Part shown: positions 56,904 through 64,000 of the stretch, one piece after another
How the letters are laid out: every line of letters starts with the position of its first letter
Position numbering within the stretch: the first letter of the stretch is position 1
DNA from: Diploptera punctata
Taxonomy: Eukaryota > Arthropoda > Insecta > Blattodea > Blaberidae
Direction: 5' to 3'
Assembly (NCBI GenBank): GCA_030220185.1
Contig: JASPKZ010005707.1
Location: 310,001-374,000, forward strand
Length of the DNA stretch: 64,000 bases
The notes under the pieces: generated by a model
Told to the model about the DNA's origin: nothing
Databases searched by the model: none
Seen by the model: the letters and a program-made list of their open reading frames with translations, nothing else
Translations under genes and position numbers: made by a program

Positions 56904-58116
56904 TTATAGTGGAATGCAGGCTTTCACGGCCGGTAATCATGGTTATAAAAGATTCCGGGCTATGTGGCCGTGGTCTATAACTGGCGTTTCTTCCAGACGT
57001 TTCTCCCTCAACTGCGGAGGGCATCTTCAGTGGCGAGCGCTTACAGCTGTTGTTTCCCTGTCGTAGACTCGACTGCGAATGATTCGCAGTTGATGCCCTC
57101 CGCAGTTGAATGATTCGCAGTCGAGTCTACGACAGGGAAACAACAGCTGTAAGCGCTCGCCACTGAAGATGCCCTCCGCAGTTGAGGGAGAAACGTCTGG
57201 AAGAAACGCCAGTTATAGACCACGGCCACATAGCCCGGAATCTTTTATAACCAATAATAATTTATTTTAGCTGGCAGAGTTAAGGCCATAAGGCCTTATC
57301 TTCCACTCAACCAGCGAATAGTAAAATTATACAAAAAATTACGTACATATTACAATTTTAAGATATTAAAATACAGACTAAACAAAATACAATGACGATG
57401 TGATCTAATACTAGCTAATACTAACAAAAACATAGAATATAATAAAATTAAAATGATATAAAATAAAGTAAGTAGCTTCCTAGATGATTATTGATGGAAT
57501 GCTTTAAGCAATTATATTCATAATTTGTTAACATTTGTTAACATGTGTGAAGAAGGTACAGTGTACCGAAACAGCTGTCACTGCTTAATAAATATGAAAA
57601 TGAAATAAAACTGTAAGTTTTATTTTTATTTAATTAATTGTATTGCTTTTTATTATTAAACCCCTTAAAAATCCTATGTATTTATTTGAAATAACTTTGT
57701 ATACATATATAAACTTAATGTAATGATGGCCAAATGGTGTTCGGAGAACGTTTAGGCCTTAAGTTCCCAACATTTGTATTACAGGTCAGGAAAACCCGCA
57801 AAGAAACCTCACCCAGGAAACTTGTCCCGACCGGGGATTGAACCCCGACCCGCTGCGTGAGAACGCAGCACGCTACCTTGAGGCCATAGCGAAAATTATT
57901 TGTTGAAATTGTTAAAATAATATAAAATTAATACAATAAATAATTAAAATGTACTCAATATTTCCCGGAAAAAAATGAGAGAGAAAATTATTCCAGAATT
58001 TAAAATTAATATTTAAAAATATGTATTTAGAAAGATTTATATGTATTTTAAATTATAAAATATATAGAAATTAGTAAAATAAATAGATAAATGTGTTATA
58101 CCTTGATGAAAGCCAT
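52402..58116 (-). CDS. RR-2 cuticular protein gene D (three exons)
   Basis: The cleanest gene of the four. Exons in transcript order are 58102-58116 (MAFIK), 53621-53848 and 52402-52854, all phase 0, about 231 residues. The signal peptide is [18 protein letters not shown]. Exon 2 then reads Ser/Tyr/Gly-rich sequence and a triple of APVAI-HAPVAI type, ending VEHY. Exon 3 opens [18 protein letters not shown], with [18 protein letters not shown] and [10 protein letters not shown] (Phe-His-Ala where the others have Phe-Asn-Ala). It continues with repeats of [10 protein letters not shown] and a Ser/Gly-rich tail ending QQQGY. Splice sites are GTATAA/TTTTCAG and GTAAGT/TTTCAG. A perfect TATA-initiator pair stands upstream. 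Intron 1 (4.25 kb) holds LINE-B, LINE-I ends, a 312-bp palindrome and a SINE-C piece. Confidence 0.92.
53621..53848 (-). CDS. Gene D exon 2: signal core and HAPVAI repeats
   Basis: Reads [20 protein letters not shown], then a Ser-rich run, then [20 protein letters not shown] and a final VEHY at GTAAGT. The length is 228 nt. Confidence 0.9.
54163..54330 (+). repeat. (TA)n microsatellite and LINE-I 3' end
   Basis: About 24 TA units precede CAAGGGCTTAAAGCCTTAAT, then a GTCTGATAAAATAAAGC tail with ATTATTA. In gene D intron 1. Confidence 0.65.
55690..56360 (+). pseudogene. LINE-B C-terminal region
   Basis: Reads (frames joined by eye) [58 protein letters not shown] and [19 protein letters not shown] end, with a GAAGAAGAAG tail. 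Gene D intron 1, opposite strand. Confidence 0.65.
56660..56905 (+). repeat. LINE 3' end with (AAT)n
   Basis: A frame ending [14 protein letters not shown] runs into about 14 AAT units. This is the style of a LINE-I C-terminus and tail, but assignment is weak. Confidence 0.4.
56941..57252. repeat. 312-bp near-perfect palindrome (Penelope-terminal type)
   Basis: Arms of 140 bases (GGTTATAAAAGATTCCGGGC and inverse) surround a 31-base centre. Each arm holds a CTGAAGA/GCCCTC stem/GAAA hammerhead-like core (57030-57000 -, 57163-57193 +). The stem base next to GAAA is mismatched. Confidence 0.75.
57255..57640. repeat. LINE-I end (inverted) and Penelope-type fragment
   Basis: GAGTTAAGGCCATAAGGCCT at 57282-57301 is the LINE-I tail read inverted. 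GGTACAGTGTACCGAAACAG at 57555-57574 matches the gene A intron palindrome, with its stem perfect. Confidence 0.55.
57735..57895 (-). repeat. SINE-C, head half
   Basis: CCCGACCGGGGATTGAACCC and CGCTGCGTGAGAACGCAGCA are the inverted tRNA head. Confidence 0.7.
58102..58116 (-). CDS. Gene D exon 1, MAFIK micro-exon
   Basis: On the - strand CCACC precedes ATGGCTTTCATCAAG, and the donor GTATAA follows at once. The Kozak context is good, and this micro-exon is the reference for the shared plan. Confidence 0.85.
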
Positions 58117-58141
58117 GGTGGTTGTATGTTTGAGAACTTAG

Positions 58142-58180
58142 CTTAGTCTGATTACTTGTTTGTTGCAAATCCTTTTTATA
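58142..58180 (-). promoter_or_regulatory. Core promoter of gene D
   Basis: TATAAAAAG (rc of 58172-58180) and the initiator TCAGAC (A at 58149) are 31 bases apart. The ATG follows 33 bases after the initiator. The initiator hexamer matches the one in the triplicated promoter of gene A. Confidence 0.75.
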
Positions 58181-58589
58181 TGGACAGTTCTGCACAAGGA
58201 CACACCTCCAAAAAGTACATTCCTTTCACGTAAGTTTGGATTAAAAAGCGCACAAAACTGTTACGTTTTACTAACAAACAGTGTGTATATTAACATGTGT
58301 ATAAAAAACGGTCACATTCACTACATAACAAGTGCCTCTCCGCGACAGGCCTGATTGGTTTACATAAACAACTTGACAAAGTTCAGGTGTCAGACCGCCC
58401 AATACCTAAATATTACAGCAGGCTCATTATAATGATATAATATTAGATCTGATTACAGCGTATTTGTGTATTTAAGATGTTATAGATATTTATTTATTAT
58501 TAATGAATCACTCCCAGCCATAATAATGTACAATTTTAAGATCTGTCAGGAATTATATTGTTCTTGCTAGACACTTACTTAGCAATCCA

Positions 58590-58878
58590 ACCAAGGCAGG
58601 TCTTTCACTGCAATCATAGCATTTTCATGCTATGTTTTGCAGCTTTGCTAGGGAATTATAGGTGTGGTAGCTTCCCGTTGCTTTCCACACCGGTGAAGGG
58701 TGATGATGATAACCGGATTATTTTCGGGGACCGTTGGGCCCTAAGCTTCCTGACAATTGTCTTACAGTTGAGGAAAAAGCCGAAAAAACTCACCCAGGAT
58801 CCTGTCACGACCGGGAATCGAACCCGGGCCCGTTGCTTGACAAGGCAGCACGTTACCTCGAGACCACAGCGGTGGACT
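58590..58878 (-). repeat. SINE-C, young subfamily copy 1
   Basis: Shares private differences with the copy at 59461 (GATAACCGGATTATTTTCGG, GTTGGGCCCTAAGCTTCC). ACTTAGCAAT flanks both sides. Confidence 0.8.
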
Positions 58879-59045
58879 ACTTAGCAATTGTCTACGAGTT
58901 ATTGGTAAATCCAGAAAATTGGATAAACTTGGGTAAATTTCTGGACAAAACGCGGAAAATAAGAACAACACTCATTCATGAATAAATATATGTTATCAAA
59001 ATGCAATAATATTAATTCTTAATAATTATATATAAATTAAATAAT

Positions 59046-59290
59046 GTACAATGCTATTGTGTTATTATTTAATTGTAATATTACTGTGTTTTCTTAATTA
59101 ATTGCAATGTTATGGTTTTTTTAGTGTATAGTGCTATTGTATTATTATTTAATTGTAATATTACTGTGTTTTCTTTACGTAATTGTAATGTTATTGCTTT
59201 TTTAGTGTATAATGCTATTGTGTTATTATTTAATTGTAATATTATTGTGTTTTCTTTATGTAATTGTAATGTTATTTTTTTTTGTTTTTT
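59046..59290. repeat. Three tandem units of about 81 bp
   Basis: ATGCTATTGTGTTATTATTT begins units at about 59051, 59131 and 59212. All are very AT-rich with few differences. Confidence 0.75.
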
Positions 59291-59419
59291 TTTTCTTCAC
59301 ACTAGTAGCAATTATTTCTTTATTGTAACGGACCGTCAAAAGCACGTACGGTTTACTGCCCGTGCGACCCATATTTGTAAATAATATTGTAAATATCTTA
59401 CTTTTTGTCTAATAAAGTC

Positions 59420-59420
<1 letters not shown>

Positions 59421-59461
<41 letters not shown>

Positions 59462-59757
59462 ATTCTGCCAGGGCAGCTCTTTCACTGCAATCATAGCATT
59501 TTCATGCTATGCTTTGCAACTTTACTAGGGAATTATAGGTGTGGTAGCTTCCCGTTGCTTTCCACACCTGTGAAGGGTGATGATGATAACCGGATTATTT
59601 TCGGGGACCGTTGGGCCCTAAGCTTCCTGACAATTGTCTTACAGGTGAGGAAAAACCCGAAAAAAACTCACCCAGGAGCCTGTCGCGACCAGGAATCGAA
59701 CCCGGGCCCGCTGCGTGACAAGGCAGCACGTTACCTCGAGACCACAGCGGTGGACTA
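59421..59757 (-). repeat. (TAC)n and SINE-C, young subfamily copy 2
   Basis: About 13 CTA units then SINE-C (59461-59757), nearly identical to copy 1. The 12 bases after the head (CTACTTAGCAAT) are also shared with copy 1. Confidence 0.8.
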
Positions 59758-59794
59758 CTTAGCAATAATGGTCCAAATATTATACAGACGCTTT

Positions 59795-60312
59795 TATCAT
59801 AATCAGCAGCAGCATCAAGACTTAGGCCATCTAGTCTATTTCGACTTCAAGAGATTTGGTCTCTCCATCCAGCAAATGGGTTTCCTTGGCTTCTTTATCC
59901 TGTAGGTGTATAGTTTAAAATAATTTTAGGAAGTCTATCACATGGCACTGTAAGTAGATGCTCGTACAATTTTTTTCTTCGTTTGTCAATTTTATCCTCA
60001 ATTTAAAAATATTGAATTGATCTCTTATCTCTGTACTTGTTTTCTGGTCCATAAGAGTGTAGCCCGCCCTAAAAATCTCATCTCCGCTGTCTTTATGTTT
60101 CTGCTATCTGTACGAGTCAAAGTCCAATTTTCACTGCTAACGGCCATGGCTTTATAAAATTTCAGTTGAGTATCATGAGTTTTTTTCTTCTTCAGAGTTC
60201 TTATTGTTCCACACATTCTTTGAAAGGGTTTTATTTTTATATTTATATCTTCTTTTTTGGCAGTATGATACAATAAAACCCAGATAATTGTAGGATTTCA
60301 CTAGTTCAATGA

Positions 60313-60345
<33 letters not shown>
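59795..60345 (-). pseudogene. LINE-B C-terminus, inverted, with (ATT)n
   Basis: The - strand reads IKPFQRMCGTIRTLKKKKTH, TQLKFYKAMAVSSENWTLTR and IKTAEMRFLGRA, then the 3' piece to 59795. ATT units lie at 60317-60343. Confidence 0.65.
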
Positions 60346-61146
60346 CATTTTGTTCATTTTTTTTATTTTAGACCTACTAACGGGAGAGTATACTTTCTTT
60401 CAATATTAGAATAATATTTATATTTGGATATAAAAAATTGAGATATGGAAAATAGGAACGACAAGTAAGCAGAGGAGGATTGTAATTTGTTTCTAAGCTC
60501 ACAGTATAATATATTAGAATATTGCTTAGGGCATTTTTTACCAGATATGTACCAACATTATTGTGAATGCGCCAATGGGAGGAGGACTGTCGGTTGCTGT
60601 TCTCATGTATTACCTGTCAAATGGAAGATATTTGTCCAAGATTTAACGAGCAGCTGCGATTCTGAGTAAATTGTATTCAAAGAAGAATAGAACTGCCATC
60701 ATCAATAATAATAGCGACGATGAAATTAGGGAGGCAATGAAAATCTTCGTCGGCCATTAACGTAAATGACACAGCACCAAAAATTGATCGAAGGTATAAT
60801 TATGTTGTAAGAAATCTCAATAAAATTTAGATAAAATGTACAAAAAATTGTTTTTTTTTAACTATGCTCCACCTCTTCGATCGACCTGGAAAAATTATAT
60901 GTTGTATAAAGAGGTCCGATTGTCTAACAGGGAAAAACTCGTAATTGTATCTCGTGAGCGAGTGACCGAAAAAAAATCACGAAAACTATTTTTTTTTCAG
61001 GTAGTTACGTTCGTGGGATTGAGTTCTCGATTTTTGCTGTTAATCGCCTTGAATATATTTACAACATATAGTTTTTCTCATAAAAATCGGTACAGTAGAT
61101 CCTGAGAAAAATCTTCACCAAAAATACAAGTTGTATTTTTATCTTT
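60346..61146. other. Stretch before the minisatellite, no recognised gene
   Basis: Frames of 60-89 codons exist but show no domain, and their Phe/Lys/Ser composition is that of AT-rich chance frames. Confidence 0.35.
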
Positions 61147-62029
61147 GTTCCTAGTGCAGCTACAGGGTTCCTAGTGCAGCTACAGGGTTCCTAGTGCAGG
61201 TACAGGGTTCCTAGTGCAGCTACAGGGTTCCTAGTGCAGCTACAGGGTTCCTAGTGCAGCTACAGGGTTCCTAGTGCAGCTACAGGGTTCCTAGTGCAGC
61301 TACAGGGTTCCTAGTGCAGCTACAGGGTTCCTAGTGCAGCTACAGGGTTCCTAGTGCAGCTACAGGGTTCCTAGTGCAGCTACAGGGTTCCTAGTGCAGC
61401 TACAGGGTTCCTAGTGCAGCTACAGGGTTCCTAGTGCAGCTACAGGGTTCCTAGTGCAGCTACAGGGTTCCTAGTGCAGCTACAGGGTTCCTAGTGCAGC
61501 TACAGGGTTCCTAGTGCAGCTACAGGGTTCCTAGTGCAGCTACAGGGTTCCTAGTGCAGCTACAGGGTTCCTAGTGCAGCTACAGGGTTCCTAGTGCAGC
61601 TACAGGGTTCCTAGTGCAGCTACAGGGTTCCTAGTGCAGCTACAGGGTTCCTAGTGCAGCTACAGGGTTCCTAGTGCAGCTACAGGGTTCCTAGTGCAGC
61701 TACAGGGTTCCTAGTGCAGCTACAGGGTTCCTAGTGCAGCTACAGGGTTCCTAGTGCAGCTACAGGGTTCCTAGTGCAGCTACAGGGTTCCTAGTGCAGC
61801 TACAGGGTTCCTAGTGCAGCTACAGGGTTCCTAGTGCAGCTACAGGGTTCCTAGTGCAGCTACAGGGTTCCTAGTGCAGCTACAGGGTTCCTAGTGCAGC
61901 TACAGGGTTCCTAGTGCAGCTACAGGGTTCCTAGTGCAGCTACAGGGTTCCTAGTGCAGCTACAGGGTTCCTAGTGTAGCTACAGGGTTCCTAGTGCAGC
62001 TACAGGGTTCCTAGTGCAGCTACAGGGTT
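61147..62029. repeat. 20-bp minisatellite, about 44 copies
   Basis: The unit GTTCCTAGTGCAGCTACAGG repeats head to tail without length change. By eye only two units differ, by one base each (G at 61200, T at 61977). Confidence 0.95.
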
Positions 62030-62582
62030 GAAATTTGGTGTGAGTTTGTAACCTATCAAAAGCAACTTGTGGCCAAAATTTGGAACGAATACGCGTGGGG
62101 GCTGATCACCCCTAACTTAGCCGGCTATGGCCTTGTGATAAAATATACAACAATATGCAATAGTTAATGTTTTACGGTTATGCATGGTTTGTTTACCAAG
62201 CAGTCCGGCAGTTTAAATAAGTTCGCATAATAGATTGGGTTTAACCAATGTAAGGGTTAACGCAAGAAATGCACATTTCGTAAACCAGCAAAATTAGACC
62301 ATAGCTTCGACTTGCTAAGGAATTCACTTGTTTGATGCAGTCCCTGCGTGACGGACTTTACGTGATGTTTCTAATATTAATTTCACAGGTTAAGTTCGAG
62401 TTATCAATTTGAAGATTTGATTGGAGAATCGCAATTAACAATGTAAGTTTTCACTTCACAAACAATGTCATATTACCATATTTACTGTCAATTTTCACCG
62501 CTTGCTATCGGAAAATAGGCTATTATCAAATAACTTCGCATAATACAGTAAGATTAACATTTAAATTACTAATGAAATGTAA

Positions 62583-63650
62583 GAACTTAATGGTATTAAT
62601 AAGCTGTTAGTTTATGCTGATGATGTAGTGCTATTGGCCGATAGCGAGGAGATACTAAAGGCCAACAAGCACACACTACTGAGTAATACTAAGAAATTGG
62701 GACTGGAAGTAAATATCAATAAAACTAAATATATGGTCACACGTAGAAATACATTATACAATGAAAATGGACAGCTAATGACAAATGAGGAAAATTTCGA
62801 GGAAGTGACTGAATTCAAATACCTAGGAACAATAATCACAAATAGGAATGAGATGCACAAAAAATTAAACATAGGCTCAGTTCTGGAAATGCGTGCTATT
62901 ATGCATTACAGAGACTCTTGATGTCCCAACTCCTCTCAAAAAATGTTAAACTGAAAATATATAAAACTATTATTCTACCAGTTATATTATATGGGTGCGA
63001 AACATGGACTTTTAGCTTAAAGGAGGAAAGGAGTTTACGAGTATTTGAGAATAAAGTTCTTAGGAAAATGTTTGGACCAAAGAGAGGTGAACAGACACTG
63101 AATGGACAAGATTACATAACAATGAACTAAATTGTCTTTATACGAAGCCAGATATAATAAGAACAGTTAAGTCTCGTAGACTGCAATTGGCAGGACATGT
63201 GGCACGAACAGGGAATGAAAGACTTGCATGGAAGCTTCTTGTAGGAAAACCAGAGGGAAAACACCCACTTAGTAGACCAAGAGTGAGGTGGGAAAATTAG
63301 ATTAACCCTTAAATTAAAAATGTATCCTATTGGATACCTTGATTTCATTTGTCTAATATTGATTTTAGATCAATAGAAAAATAAACGAGTAAAAATTACT
63401 TAAATTTATGTCAAATTACGCAGTAATGTATAATAATAGCACAGTGTAACATGAATTTATTTTCCTTGTTAACGGAAAATAACTGGCACGAGAAACTGTT
63501 GTATTGACAATTTAAGAGTTAACTACGATTTGAGGGAAGTTGATTATACAGGGAATTATTGTAAAATATTAGCTCAGGATAGCGATATATGGAGAGCTTA
63601 CGTCTGCGCGGCCATGAACCTGCTGCTTCGATAGTGCCAGTAAGTTAGTC
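62583..63650 (+). pseudogene. LINE-A RT and C-terminus, split by a MITE
   Basis: Reads [58 protein letters not shown], frameshift, [20 protein letters not shown] and later frames to the end GATAGTGCCAGTAAGTTAG. A MITE at 63306-63518 interrupts it. Confidence 0.85.
63306..63518. mobile_element. piggyBac-type MITE at TTAA
   Basis: The ends CCCTTAAATT and rc CTCTTAAATT are flanked by TTAA on both sides (63302-63305, 63519-63522). The LINE-A consensus has one TTAA here. The inside is 213 bases without coding. Confidence 0.7.
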
Positions 63651-64000
63651 AGATACTTAATGAAATGTGAGAGAAGGAGCGGGATTAACTTAAAGACATA
63701 AGAAAGAAGAAAGAGAATAAAAAAAAGGCGAAAGAAGTGTCAACTAGGAAACTGGAGTTGATCCAATTCTTGGTGGCACTGTTAATATAGAAGTAGTTTC
63801 AAGAAGCTATACCGATAAGTTATTAACTTGAATTTGTTAGAGTTCGGTTAATGTTTTTATTTAATCACTTTGGCAAACTGCCCTCAAATAAAGTTGTATA
63901 CTGATACGTGAGTTTCCTGATATTTGTGGAATTTATTTGCAAAACTTTAAGGTGTTGAAAAATTCAGTACATAATAAATTAGCAATTTCGGAAATTGTTG

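Noticed and set aside
59405..59905. 166-codon frame
   Set aside because: It is a microsatellite joined to SINE-C and non-coding flank. The translated RESNPGPLRDKAARYLETTA is the tRNA head of SINE-C, which recurs in other copies.
60836..61105. 89-codon + frame before the minisatellite
   Set aside because: Composition follows the poly-T runs, and there is no domain, signal peptide or neighbouring exon.
61147..62029. CRISPR-like array
   Set aside because: The units are contiguous with no spacers and the context is an insect genome. It is a minisatellite.

Overview
This window is eukaryotic, AT-rich and intron-rich, and it looks insect. Its only convincing host genes are four RR-2 (Rebers-Riddiford) cuticular protein genes. 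The rest is dominated by LINE fragments, tRNA-derived SINEs, small DNA transposons and microsatellites. The cuticle proteins (HAP/SHAPV repeats, [21 protein letters not shown] core) and the repeat families fit a cockroach-type (blattodean) genome, possibly Periplaneta. That assignment is from memory of such sequences, not from a search.

Layout of the genes: gene A lies on the + strand (about 854-6618). Genes B (10444-19700), C (30726-39480) and D (52402-58116) lie on the - strand. All four have the same plan. A 15-nt coding micro-exon sits just downstream of a TATA promoter. A long first intron (3.8-6.5 kb) full of transposons follows. Exon 2 carries the rest of the signal peptide and a low-complexity segment. 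A second phase-0 intron follows, and exon 3 carries the RR-2 chitin-binding domain and a repetitive tail. The products should be secreted by epidermis and assembled with chitin into stiff cuticle.

Odd points in the genes: gene A has three tandem 67-bp copies of its core promoter, and its micro-exon reads ATA where the start ATG should be, with no other in-frame Met in the spliced frame. Gene C appears to use a GC-AG first intron.

Repeats: LINE-A (3' AAGT tail) occurs about a dozen times. LINE-B and LINE-C are reverse-transcriptase C-terminal fragments, LINE-G, LINE-H and LINE-I are other 3' ends, and two Penelope-like fragments are present, one with a clear GIY-YIG-type segment. SINE-A to SINE-D are tRNA-derived. 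DNA elements with visible boundaries are a hAT-type MITE with an 8-bp TSD (46607-47323), a piggyBac-type MITE at TTAA (63306-63518), a TA-flanked MITE nested in a SINE (27972-28953), a Helitron-like element (21868-22431), and the recurring element F with a conserved protein tail. Less usual items are tRNA-like sequences inside long inverted repeats (44.3-44.8 kb, 49.6-50.2 kb), several hammerhead-like cores in Penelope-type palindromes, and a highly uniform 44-copy 20-bp minisatellite (61147-62029). Names such as LINE-A, SINE-C and element F are local labels for this window.
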